A DNA stretch of 64,000 bases, from assembly GCF_042683665.1 (NCBI RefSeq), contig NZ_JBHUOO010000023.1, one strand, 5' to 3'. Each line of letters opens with the position of its first letter. Position 1 is the first letter of the stretch. Shown in pieces: positions 42,035 to 50,647 of this stretch. Below the pieces are notes generated by a model that saw only the letters and a list, made by a program, of their open reading frames with translations, did no database searches and had not been told where the DNA came from. A program made the position numbers and the translations under genes. Source of the DNA: Leeuwenhoekiella polynyae. Lineage in GTDB: Bacteria; Bacteroidota; Bacteroidia; Flavobacteriales; Flavobacteriaceae.

Positions 42035-42493
42035 ATGAAACGGATTATTTTTTTATTCCTACTTAACGTTTTGGCTATAAATGGTTTTTCTCAGAGTAAG
42101 TATCCTGTTAAGTGGGAAGTAAGCAGTGAGCGTATTGATGAATTAACCTATAAGGTTCTCTTTACCGCTGAGATTGATGCAACCTATCACATTTATCCTC
42201 AAAAAGGAGCCAAAGGAGGTATGGGAATGCCCACAAACTTCACGTTTGAAGAAAATCCCAATCTGGAGTTAATAGGAGCCTTGGAAGAGAAAGGTAAAGA
42301 GCAAAAGGGAAATAAGCCCCTTCCTTACTATTCTAAAGGGGTGACTTTTGCCCAGGTTGTAAAATTAAATGCAGATAAAGAGACGCGCTTAAACGCAACG
42401 ATCAGGTTTATGGCATGTACAAACCAAATGTGCTTGCTCCCCTCAACTAAAAAGTTTACGGTTAATCTCAACAGTAAAAGCACACCTAAATAA
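42035..42493 (+). CDS. Free-standing DsbD-alpha-like domain (152 aa)
   Basis: This protein has 152 residues. A signal peptide (to about residue 20, NGFSQ) precedes one immunoglobulin-like DsbD N-terminal (alpha) domain, with the start YPVKWEVSSERIDELTYKV and a redox pair in FMACTNQMCLLP. The two cysteines are separated by four residues, compared with five in E. coli DsbD-alpha. It is missing the membrane and gamma domains, so it may act as a periplasmic electron acceptor handing reducing power from a DsbD membrane core to client proteins. Confidence 0.85.
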   Translation: MKRIIFLFLLNVLAINGFSQSKYPVKWEVSSERIDELTYKVLFTAEIDATYHIYPQKGAKGGMGMPTNFTFEENPNLELIGALEEKGKEQKGNKPLPYYSKGVTFAQVVKLNADKETRLNATIRFMACTNQMCLLPSTKKFTVNLNSKSTPK

Positions 42494-42556
42494 CAGGGGG
42501 ATGTTTGGGAAGCTCAATCCCCAGTTAAAATGCTCACGCAATCAAAGCGAACAACT

Positions 42557-42604
42557 ATGAAAGTCAAAATTGCACTTAGTCTGTTTTTTGAACTAGCCAT
42601 TTAG
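42557..42604 (+). pseudogene. Remnant of a signal-peptide-bearing gene
   Basis: A 15-codon frame (MKVKIALSLFFELAI, then TAG) has exactly the look of a signal peptide start, stranded in the 185-base gap between two DsbD-alpha genes. The rest of its gene is missing. A short hairpin AGGGC/GCCCT follows at about 42627-42648. It is probably a decayed copy of a neighbouring secreted gene. Confidence 0.35.
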
Positions 42605-42678
42605 TAAGGTAGAGCAACTTATCAGGGCTGCTCCAGGGTGGCCCTAATGTTTAATACTAATTATAAATCTATAATACG

Positions 42679-43125
42679 ATGAAAACCAAAATCTTCTTGT
42701 TGCTATTTGTTATAACCGGTTACGTACAGGCACAAATTTTTGAACCGGTTACCTGGGAAACTTCGGTTGAAAAAGTAACAGATTCAGAATACGATTTAAT
42801 TGCTACCGCTAAAATTGAGAAAGGCTGGCACCTGTATTCCCAGACTGTACCCGAAGGAGGACCTGTGGCAACCAGTTTTTCGTTTGAAGGAAACTCAAAT
42901 TATTTAAAAAAAGGGAATACAACCGAAGAAAAAGGCCATACGGTTAACGATCCTATTTTTGAAATGAAGATCACCTATTTCGCAGATAGGGCAGTATTTA
43001 TGCAACGTATAAAGCTACGCAATACAAAACCTTTTGAAATCAAAGGCAGTGTGACCTTTATGGTATGTGACGACAGTCGCTGCCTACCTCCAACCACTAA
43101 AGATTTAACTTTCAACATAAACTAA
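42679..43125 (+). CDS. Free-standing DsbD-alpha-like domain (148 aa)
   Basis: This protein has 148 residues: a signal peptide (about 1-18) plus one DsbD-alpha domain. The core PVTWETSVEKVTDSEYDLIA, GWHLYSQTVPEGGPVATSF, and the Cys pair in MVCDDSRCLPP closely match the N-terminal domain of the full DsbD encoded 4 bases downstream. It therefore looks like a duplicated N-domain split from its enzyme. It is probably an additional reductant carrier or a regulator of the DsbD electron flow. Confidence 0.85.
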   Translation: MKTKIFLLLFVITGYVQAQIFEPVTWETSVEKVTDSEYDLIATAKIEKGWHLYSQTVPEGGPVATSFSFEGNSNYLKKGNTTEEKGHTVNDPIFEMKITYFADRAVFMQRIKLRNTKPFEIKGSVTFMVCDDSRCLPPTTKDLTFNIN

Positions 43126-43129
43126 AACC

Positions 43130-45094
43130 ATGCATAATACAGTAAGGTTTATTTTTCCTTTCCTATTAATTATACTTTCTTTTTCGTCTGAAATTGAAGC
43201 GCAGGTTGTAGATCCCATTAAATGGACAACCGAAACAGAGAAGATTTCAGATACCGAATATTTACTCATATCCAAAGCGACTCTTGATGTAGGCTGGCAC
43301 TTATACTCACAGCAAGTTCCAGATGGGGGACCCGTAGCTACAAGCTTTATGTATGACGACAGCAACGGAGACTTTAGGATTGTAGGAAATACGAAAGAGG
43401 AGGAAGGGAAGGTGATACAAGATCCCGTTTTTGAAATGGAAATCAAGTATTTCGAAAACAGTGCAATTTTTAAGCAAAAGATTGAAGTTATTGAGGAAGT
43501 GGAGCGCATTCAGGCTTTTGTAGAGTATATGGTTTGCGATGATACGCGCTGCTTACCTCCTGAAGAAGAAGAATTAACCTTCAATTTTACCGAAAAGACT
43601 ACTGCAGAAACTTCCACTGGTTCTGTTACAGCGGTGAATTCAATATCGCCTGAAGCTGAATCTTCAGCCTCAGAATCCCGCGGGTTACTCACTATTTTCT
43701 TTTTAAGTTTCTTAGGTGGTTTTGCAGCTTTGCTCACGCCTTGCGTCTTCCCGATGATACCTATGACGGTAAGCTTTTTTACAAAACAGAGTAAAACCCG
43801 TGCCAGCGGAATTAAAAATGCGTTGCTCTACGGACTTTTTATCATCGTGATTTATGTGGTGCTGGGTTCTGTGGTGACTGCGATCTTTGGTGCCGATTCG
43901 CTCAATGCGCTCTCTACTAATGTGGTCTTTAATTTGGTCTTTTTTGCGCTGTTAGTCTTTTTTGCTTGTTCCTTTCTGGGCGCTTTTGAACTGGTGCTTC
44001 CCAGTTCGTGGGCTACCAAAATTGATTCACAGGCAGACCGCGGTGGCCTTATCGGCATCTTTTTTATGGCGCTTGCTCTGGCCATTGTTTCGTTTTCGTG
44101 CACTGGTCCCATTGTGGGCACTCTGCTGGTAGAATCTGCTTCAAAGGGCGGGATAGCCCCAATTGTGGGGATGTTGGGCTTTTCGCTGGCGATTGCGTTA
44201 CCCTTTGCCTTGTTTGCCGCTTTTCCCGGTTGGTTAAACTCGTTACCTAAGTCTGGTGGCTGGCTCAATACGGTCAAAGTGGTTTTAGGCTTTTTGGAGC
44301 TTGCCTTTGCCTTTAAATTTTTAAGCAATGCCGATTTGGTGCTGCAATTACACCTATTAGAACGCGAGACATTCTTAGCGATCTGGATTGCCATTTTTGG
44401 AGTTTTGGCGTTTTATCTCTTCGGAAAGATTACGTTACCGCACGATAGTCCTTTACCGCATATCTCGGTAGGAAGGCTCGGCTTGGGCCTTTTTGTATTA
44501 GCCTTTGTGGTGTATATGATTCCGGGTCTGTGGGGAGCGCCCCTGCAATGGATTAGTGGTTTCCCACCACCCACGCAGTATAGCGAGTCTCCTTACGGTG
44601 TAGGGAATAGCAAAGGGGTTGCGGGCACTTCTATAGAGCTTCCTGATCAAGCAGAATTGGGGCCTTTAGATCTGATTACGTTTAAAGATTATGAAGCCGG
44701 GATGGCCTATGCCAAAAAGGTAAATAAGCCAGTGATGCTCGATTTCACAGGTTATGCTTGTGTAAACTGCCGCAAGATGGAAGAACGGGTATGGCCAGAA
44801 CCTCAGGTTCAGCAAGTGCTGCGGGATGAGCTGGTGTTGATATCACTTTATGTTGACGATAAAAAAGAGCTTCCTGAAGCAGAGCAATATGTTTCTGAAA
44901 CCACCGGAAAGAAAATCACGACCATAGGGAATATGTGGAGCGATTTTCAAATTAAACATTATAAGGCCAATGCTCAGCCGTATTATGTATTGATCAATAA
45001 TCAAGGTGAGAATTTAAACGATCCCACAGCTTATGATCCTGATGCGGAGTCGTATCTAAACTGGTTGAAGGAAGGAATTAAAAGCTATAATTGA
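43130..45094 (+). CDS. dsbD: Thiol:disulfide interchange protein DsbD (locus 1)
   Basis: This protein has 654 residues and is full-length. It has a signal peptide, a DsbD-alpha domain with MVCDDTRCLPP, and a membrane domain of about eight helices with the paired redox cysteines in LLTPCVFPMIP and SFSCTGPIVG. A C-terminal thioredoxin-like gamma domain has GYACVNCRKMEE (CVNC). Electrons move from cytoplasmic thioredoxin through the membrane to periplasmic substrates, probably the three thioredoxins of the same operon. The second half is highly similar to the DsbD of locus 2, with near-identical DNA patches (see findings). Confidence 0.95.
   Translation: MHNTVRFIFPFLLIILSFSSEIEAQVVDPIKWTTETEKISDTEYLLISKATLDVGWHLYSQQVPDGGPVATSFMYDDSNGDFRIVGNTKEEEGKVIQDPVFEMEIKYFENSAIFKQKIEVIEEVERIQAFVEYMVCDDTRCLPPEEEELTFNFTEKTTAETSTGSVTAVNSISPEAESSASESRGLLTIFFLSFLGGFAALLTPCVFPMIPMTVSFFTKQSKTRASGIKNALLYGLFIIVIYVVLGSVVTAIFGADSLNALSTNVVFNLVFFALLVFFACSFLGAFELVLPSSWATKIDSQADRGGLIGIFFMALALAIVSFSCTGPIVGTLLVESASKGGIAPIVGMLGFSLAIALPFALFAAFPGWLNSLPKSGGWLNTVKVVLGFLELAFAFKFLSNADLVLQLHLLERETFLAIWIAIFGVLAFYLFGKITLPHDSPLPHISVGRLGLGLFVLAFVVYMIPGLWGAPLQWISGFPPPTQYSESPYGVGNSKGVAGTSIELPDQAELGPLDLITFKDYEAGMAYAKKVNKPVMLDFTGYACVNCRKMEERVWPEPQVQQVLRDELVLISLYVDDKKELPEAEQYVSETTGKKITTIGNMWSDFQIKHYKANAQPYYVLINNQGENLNDPTAYDPDAESYLNWLKEGIKSYN
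43730..45060 (+). repeat. dsbD: Duplicated dsbD core, copy 1
   Basis: The region encoding the membrane and gamma domains is repeated at about 56460-57810. Protein identity is very high. At DNA level the part from about 44430 to 44870 matches 57180-57610 almost base for base. Other parts differ at many third codon positions. The mosaic pattern points to gene conversion. Confidence 0.8.
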
Positions 45095-45189
45095 GTAGAA
45101 CTCTGAATTTGGATTGATTGAGAACTTAAATGTGGTGTTTTGGTTTTCTTTCTTTTATAGGTGATAAGACACTCTTAGTAAATGCGTTC

Positions 45190-45756
45190 TCAATTTTTCC
45201 TGAAAATCAGTGTTAAATATAAATCCGGTCTGTTTTTAAGTTCTTCCCGCAGTCGGGTATAGGCAATGCGCAACTGAGCCTCTATGGTTTTTGTTGAGAT
45301 TTCCAGTTGTTTAGAAATTTCCTTATGTGAATACCCTTGTTTTTTATGCATAATAAAAATGATCCTACACCGTTCAGGAAGCGAGTCAACAGCTTTTGTT
45401 ATGAGTTGCAGCTTGCGCTCGAGAAGATCGTCAGGGTCTTCCATTAAGTTCACCAATGTTTCATTTTTTAGCTGATCAAGATAGGTTTGCTGCTTCTTTT
45501 GTTTTCTATAGCTGTCTATAAACTGATTATAAGCAGCGCTATAAATGTAACTTTTAACTGATGTGTTGAGATGCAACCGATCTTTTTTCTCCCAGAGTTT
45601 TATGAAGGTATTTTGAGCAATGTCTTCGGCGTCTGCCGCTTTATCAACATATTGCATTAAATAGGATACCAGAGGTTGGTATAATGCCTCAAAAATTTGG
45701 GCAAAGGAATGCTCATCACCTTTCTTAAGCAAATCGTTTAATGCTTCGTTATTCAT
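45190..45756 (-). CDS. ECF sigma-70 family factor (locus 2)
   Basis: This 188-residue protein has region 2 (YVDKAADAEDIAQNTFIKLW then EKKDRLHLNTSVKSYIYSA) and region 4 (LPERCRIIFIMHKKQGYSH, then KEISKQLEISTKTIEAQLRI). It is divergent from the fecR gene of locus 2, mirroring the sigma factor of locus 1, though the two share only family-level similarity, so they should have separate targets. The gap between sigma and fecR carries the same kind of T-rich box. Confidence 0.9.
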   Translation of the reverse strand: MNNEALNDLLKKGDEHSFAQIFEALYQPLVSYLMQYVDKAADAEDIAQNTFIKLWEKKDRLHLNTSVKSYIYSAAYNQFIDSYRKQKKQQTYLDQLKNETLVNLMEDPDDLLERKLQLITKAVDSLPERCRIIFIMHKKQGYSHKEISKQLEISTKTIEAQLRIAYTRLREELKNRPDLYLTLIFRKN

Positions 45757-45814
45757 AGGGATTATGCATTATGAAGTAAAGGTTAAAAAAAAATCAACTT
45801 TTTTTTAAGGGATA

Positions 45815-45833
45815 TTAGGTTTTTTTTCGTCAC
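45815..45833 (+). promoter_or_regulatory. Candidate sigma-factor promoter motif of locus 2
   Basis: The TTAGGTTTTTTTTCGTCAC box lies in the divergent gap before fecR and resembles the box of locus 1 (31592-31611). CGTC after the T-run is similar to ECF -10-like elements in Bacteroidota, but the spacing to any -35 could not be set by eye. Confidence 0.5.
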
Positions 45834-45848
45834 TAGGGTGATTTATGA

Positions 45849-46979
45849 TTGAAAACCATGGAAAACATTGATGATTTAATACAGAAATTCCAGAATCGTT
45901 GCATTAGTGATGAGGAGTTAATGCTGTTGGAGCAATGGGTGAAAAGCAGCAAACGAAATACGTATTATTTTAAAAATGCTGTTGAGCAGGATTATTTGTT
46001 AACAGCCTACAGCCGTAAAGATGAAAGATCACCAGATTTTGATAAACTACTTCGCCCTGTAAAATCTTCTTCCCGAAGAATGATCCCAGCCACACTATTT
46101 AAATATGCGGCTATATTAGTCTTGGGCATTTTTACCACGGCTTTGGGTTATTTCTATTTTACCAATCAGGAAGAAGCTGTCTACAACCCGGGCAAAATTA
46201 CCTTTACCTACGAAAATGGAGAAACCATCACACTCGACGAAAGTCTACAAGTTACACTAACCGATGAATCGGGTAATACCCTGGGAGTTCAAAAGCAGGG
46301 CGAACTTGATTTTACGGCTTCAAACACTCATGATACTACTTATAATACGCTAAATGTCCCCAGAGGAAAACGCCTTAACCTCTTGCTGGCAGATGGTAGT
46401 CGGGTTTATCTCAATTCAGAAAGTACCCTGCGTTTCCCTGCAAATTTCCCTGAAACCGGACCCCGTGAAGTTTACCTCACCGGAGAAGGCTTTTTTGAGG
46501 TTGCTAAAGACGCACAGCATCCCTTCCGGGTTAATGCTGAAGAATTGCAGGTAGAAGTTTTGGGTACCCGTTTTAATGTAAACGCTTATGACGGGGCCCA
46601 GGAGATCACCACAACCCTGGCAGAAGGATCCGTAAAACTCGTGCAAGGTAATCAGGAGGCTAAACTTGTACCGGGTGAAGCAGGTATCTGGAAGGCAAAT
46701 GCAGACCAGATTGAAGTCACTGAAGTATTGGTGTCAAATAATACCGCATGGATTGAAAATAGACTTTTATTTATTGATGAACCCTTTGAAACCATTGTGG
46801 AAAAAATAGAACGCAGTTATGGTGTGAAAATAATCAATAACAATCCCTCGCTTGCAACAACCCGCTTTAACGGGGATTTTGATCTCAAGACTGAAAATGT
46901 AAACGATGTGCTGGATGCTTTTACAGCAATAGACTTTTTTGAATATTCCTACAAAAACAACATAATAACCATTAAATAA
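45849..46979 (+). CDS. FecR-type anti-sigma factor (locus 2)
   Basis: This protein has 376 residues: an N-terminal sigma-binding region, a membrane helix at about 86-105 (FKYAAILVLGIFTTALGYFYF), and a FecR periplasmic domain (NTLNVPRGKRLNLLLADGS, then RVYLNSESTLRFPANFPETG, VLGTRFNVNAYDG). A C-terminal DUF4974-like module ends FFEYSYKNNIITIK. It holds the divergent sigma factor until the SusC STN domain signals. An ATG two codons into the frame (45855-45857) is an alternative start. Confidence 0.92.
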   Translation: MKTMENIDDLIQKFQNRCISDEELMLLEQWVKSSKRNTYYFKNAVEQDYLLTAYSRKDERSPDFDKLLRPVKSSSRRMIPATLFKYAAILVLGIFTTALGYFYFTNQEEAVYNPGKITFTYENGETITLDESLQVTLTDESGNTLGVQKQGELDFTASNTHDTTYNTLNVPRGKRLNLLLADGSRVYLNSESTLRFPANFPETGPREVYLTGEGFFEVAKDAQHPFRVNAEELQVEVLGTRFNVNAYDGAQEITTTLAEGSVKLVQGNQEAKLVPGEAGIWKANADQIEVTEVLVSNNTAWIENRLLFIDEPFETIVEKIERSYGVKIINNNPSLATTRFNGDFDLKTENVNDVLDAFTAIDFFEYSYKNNIITIK

Positions 46980-47012
46980 GTACTTATGAATTAAAAAACT
47001 AACTCACAAAAA

Positions 47013-47037
47013 AAAGAGGATGCGCCAACACCCTCTC
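47013..47037 (+). other. RNA hairpin between fecR and susC (locus 2)
   Basis: GAGGATG pairs with CACCCTC (one mismatch) around the CGCCAA loop. It is flanked on both sides by the direct repeat CTAACTCACAA (near 46999 and 47037). The same place in locus 1 carries a hairpin of different sequence. It is a candidate mRNA processing or attenuation structure ahead of susC. Confidence 0.55.
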
Positions 47038-47085
47038 TAACTCACAATTAATTATTTCCTACAACAATTAACAGTTTTCAAAATT

Positions 47086-50000
47086 ATGAAAATAAAGCAT
47101 TTAAAGATGAAGGCTTCGGTCATTTTAACCTTGTTTTGTGCCTTGCAGGTTTTTGCAATTAAGGGTAGTGCCCAAAAATTAAGTATCAATCTCGAAGGAG
47201 TCAACGTCGCTACGGTGATTGATCAAATCAAAAAGCAGAGCGATTACAAATTTTTTTATCGTGAAGATTTGCTTCAGGATGAATGGACAGTGTCTGTACA
47301 GACAACCAGTGCAGCTATTGATGATGTGCTCAAACAGCTTTTCGTTGATTTACCGGTGGATTACATCATCAAGAAAAAACAAATTATTCTAAAAGCTAAA
47401 CCCGTACCCGGAGCAGATCAACAATCGAATACAGATTACGGTTCTTTAGAACAAAATGAGATTTACGGTATTGTAAATGATCCTTACGGGTATCCTTTAA
47501 TGGGAGTAACAGTGTGGCGTAAAAGTACTCGCGGAGGTACAGTTACCGATGACGCAGGTAAATACCGGATACAGGCTGCAATAGGTGATACTTTAGTGTT
47601 CAATTTCCTGGGTTTTAAACAGGAGGAAAAACGTGTAGGTGATGAGAACGCTATCAATATAACCTTGCAGGAAGATGTAAACAGTCTGAGCGAAGTAACG
47701 GTTTTATCTACCGGTTACCAGAATATTCAAAAAGAACGCGCCACAGGTTCATTTTCAGTAATTAACGCTGAAGAATTAGAAAAAGTTCCTGTAAATAATG
47801 TGATGCATCAACTAGAGGGAAGAGTTGCCGGTTTACAGATAGACATTCTCGAGTCTGATAATACGTTTGTATACAGCAACCTTGTAGGTGAAACGGAAGG
47901 AAATACCAGTTACAAATATAGAATTCGTGGGCAGTCCACCTATCAGGGCAATGATAAACCACTTTTAGTTATTGACGGGGTTCCATCAGAACTGGATATC
48001 AAAAACCTGAATTCTAATGATATCGAAAAAATCACCTTCTTAAAAGATGCGGCTTCGGCCTCTATTTATGGTGCGCGGGCTGCTAACGGGGTAATTGTAA
48101 TTGACACTAAAAAGGGTAAAGAGGGAGCTACACGTATTAGTTTTTCTCAAAACTATACCTTCTCCAGTAAGCCTTCACTCTCCAGTCTGCCTTTGATGAA
48201 TTCAGATCAGGTGCTGGATCTTGAGCAGGAGTTTGTTGACAAGAATATCATTTTTGATCCACTGGCTGCAGGAAGTTTATTCAGTTCAGTGCCGGTAAGT
48301 GCAGGAGTTGAACTTTTACTACAAAACCAGCGTGGTACACTCAGCGATGCCGAGCTTGCAGATAAACTCTCGGTATTACGTGGGCGTAACAATTACAGTC
48401 AGATTGAAGACAACCTGCTTCAGGCTGCTTCTTCAACGAATTATAACCTTTCAATAAGCGGAGGACAGGAGAAGTATACGTATTTCACTTCGGCTTCTTA
48501 TGCTAAAGAAGAAACGCAAAGTAAAGGGGTAGGCGGTAAACGTCTTACGTTAACGGCTAATCAGAATTTTGAGTTATTCGATTTTGCTAAAGTATCAACC
48601 AGTCTAAAGGGGTCGTTTTTTGACTATAATCAAAATGGCTTAGGCGTAAGTCCATTATCAGCATCAAGAACTACGTTTTTACCTTATGATCAGATAGTAG
48701 ATGAAGCCGGAAATTCGGTAGATTATTCCCGAGCTTTTTACAGTGCAGATATACAAAATTTTGAGGAGGCGGGTTATTTACCCTGGACCTATAACTACCT
48801 GGATGAATTAGCCAATTCTAATAAGGGCATCAAGGAGCAGAATTATTCTGCTAATATTAGTGTAACCCTGCCTCTTTTTGATGGCTTATCAGCCATGGGG
48901 ACTTATTTTATTGAGCGTTCCAATACAAAGCAAGATAATATTTATGGTGAAAACACCTATTACACCCGAGACCGAATCAATATGGCTACTTATCTTGATC
49001 CTACTACTCAGCAGCTAACGCGAGGTATTCCTCTGGGAGCAATCTATCAGAAAAACGATTATACTGAAGGTAGTCAAACCATGCGTGGCCAACTTAATTA
49101 CAATAAGACTTTTGGCAAGCACGCGATAGATGCAATAGCAGGTATAGAATTACGTCAAATACGCACTGAAGTATCAGGCGGGGATCTTTTTGGTTATAAT
49201 GAGCGTACCCAGCGGGCTATAGATTTGCCATCTACGACGTATACCAGTGTTTACGGCTTCAATAATAACATTAGCTATAATCAAACAGCGACCAATCAAC
49301 GCCGTCGCTTTTTATCCTATTATGCAAATGCTGCATATACCTTTGATACCAAATATGTGGTATCAGGGAGTGTACGCTTAGATGATTACAACAATTTTGG
49401 AGTAGACAAAAGCTATAGACGCACGCCTTTATGGTCTACCGGTTTAAAATGGAATATTAGCCGTGAGGAATTCTTAAAAGACGTGGAGACTATTAATAAC
49501 CTGAGTTTTAGAGCTACCTATGGTTTTAACGGAAACATCAGCCTTACCACGTTTCCTTTCACAAACATTTCTATTGCCGGTACAGACTATAATTTATCAA
49601 GGCTACCCTATGCGTTTATTGCAGCACCTGCGAACCCTGCCTTACGTTGGGAAAAAACAGGCGTGCTCAACTTTGGTCTCGATTTTGGTTTGTTTGACAA
49701 CAGACTCAACGGAAGCGTTGAATATTATATTAAAAATAGTGATGACCTGATTCAGGACTTTCCGGTTTCTGAATTTTATGGATTACCTAATAATACCTTA
49801 ACCCGGAACACGGCAACCTTACGCGGAGAAGGGGTAGATATTAACCTAAACGGCGAGTGGTTAAGAACTCCTGATTTCAGCATCAATTCAACCTTTGTTT
49901 TATCGTATAATAAAAATGAGGTAACAGATTCGCGTTATGAAAATTATTCTAGCTTCCTTAATGGTACAGGAAGTACACCACCAATTGTTAACTACCCACT

Positions 50001-50646
50001 TAACAGCATTTTTGCTTTTAGGTCTGCAGGTCTGGATGAGAATGGCTCTACCATTGTATATGACCGTAATGAAGAAATCGTTGATGCCTTCACCCCTTTA
50101 ACTGAAATTGACGATATGCAGTATATGGGCACGAGAACGCCCCAATATTACGGAAGTTTTGCCACGACATTCACCTATAAGAAGTTGTCACTTTATGCGT
50201 TGGCTACCTATAAACTGGACTATGTTTTATTCAAACCCAGTTTTGGTAATTATGTCTCACGATACGGATCTTTTGAGGCATACGATTTGAACAGCGATAT
50301 TGCAGACCGCTGGAGAGCCCCTGGTGATGAGGAGAATACTAATGTTCCCGGAGCACAGGGTCTTGGCGGATTTAGTCTAAGCCGTTACCTGTATAGCAGC
50401 GATAGAATTATAGATGGAGACCATATACGCCTGCGTGAAATTTCGCTAAGTTATGATTTCTCTGACTTGGTTGCTAACACCTTTTTACGTAATGCCTCTC
50501 TATCGCTTACTGCTCGTAATTTAGGTTTAATCTGGAGAGCAAATGACGATGATATAGACCCGGATTTCTTGCCGTTTACCAGTGGTAACCTTATACGTAT
50601 ACCACCCACTGCGATGTATTCAGTAGGCGTAAACCTTAATTTTTAA
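47086..50646 (+). CDS. SusC/RagA-family TonB-dependent transporter with STN domain (locus 2)
   Basis: This protein has 1186 residues: signal peptide, STN domain (VNVATVIDQIKKQSDYKFFY, about 40-110), CarboxypepD_reg domain (GIVNDPYGYPLMGVTVWRKS), plug (EVTVLSTGYQ, IRGQSTYQGNDKPLLVIDGV, DAASASIYGARAANGVIVI) and barrel ending SVGVNLNF. The barrel and the extracellular loops differ from those of locus 1, so the substrate is probably different. It is followed 1 base later by its SusD partner. Confidence 0.95.
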   Translation: MKIKHLKMKASVILTLFCALQVFAIKGSAQKLSINLEGVNVATVIDQIKKQSDYKFFYREDLLQDEWTVSVQTTSAAIDDVLKQLFVDLPVDYIIKKKQIILKAKPVPGADQQSNTDYGSLEQNEIYGIVNDPYGYPLMGVTVWRKSTRGGTVTDDAGKYRIQAAIGDTLVFNFLGFKQEEKRVGDENAINITLQEDVNSLSEVTVLSTGYQNIQKERATGSFSVINAEELEKVPVNNVMHQLEGRVAGLQIDILESDNTFVYSNLVGETEGNTSYKYRIRGQSTYQGNDKPLLVIDGVPSELDIKNLNSNDIEKITFLKDAASASIYGARAANGVIVIDTKKGKEGATRISFSQNYTFSSKPSLSSLPLMNSDQVLDLEQEFVDKNIIFDPLAAGSLFSSVPVSAGVELLLQNQRGTLSDAELADKLSVLRGRNNYSQIEDNLLQAASSTNYNLSISGGQEKYTYFTSASYAKEETQSKGVGGKRLTLTANQNFELFDFAKVSTSLKGSFFDYNQNGLGVSPLSASRTTFLPYDQIVDEAGNSVDYSRAFYSADIQNFEEAGYLPWTYNYLDELANSNKGIKEQNYSANISVTLPLFDGLSAMGTYFIERSNTKQDNIYGENTYYTRDRINMATYLDPTTQQLTRGIPLGAIYQKNDYTEGSQTMRGQLNYNKTFGKHAIDAIAGIELRQIRTEVSGGDLFGYNERTQRAIDLPSTTYTSVYGFNNNISYNQTATNQRRRFLSYYANAAYTFDTKYVVSGSVRLDDYNNFGVDKSYRRTPLWSTGLKWNISREEFLKDVETINNLSFRATYGFNGNISLTTFPFTNISIAGTDYNLSRLPYAFIAAPANPALRWEKTGVLNFGLDFGLFDNRLNGSVEYYIKNSDDLIQDFPVSEFYGLPNNTLTRNTATLRGEGVDINLNGEWLRTPDFSINSTFVLSYNKNEVTDSRYENYSSFLNGTGSTPPIVNYPLNSIFAFRSAGLDENGSTIVYDRNEEIVDAFTPLTEIDDMQYMGTRTPQYYGSFATTFTYKKLSLYALATYKLDYVLFKPSFGNYVSRYGSFEAYDLNSDIADRWRAPGDEENTNVPGAQGLGGFSLSRYLYSSDRIIDGDHIRLREISLSYDFSDLVANTFLRNASLSLTARNLGLIWRANDDDIDPDFLPFTSGNLIRIPPTAMYSVGVNLNF

Positions 50647-50647
50647 T

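Noticed and set aside
43852..44394. 180-residue minus-strand frame inside dsbD (and 56599-57075 in the second dsbD)
   Set aside because: Both are antisense to the dsbD membrane domain and arise from its codon pattern. The fact that both copies have them only reflects the duplication.
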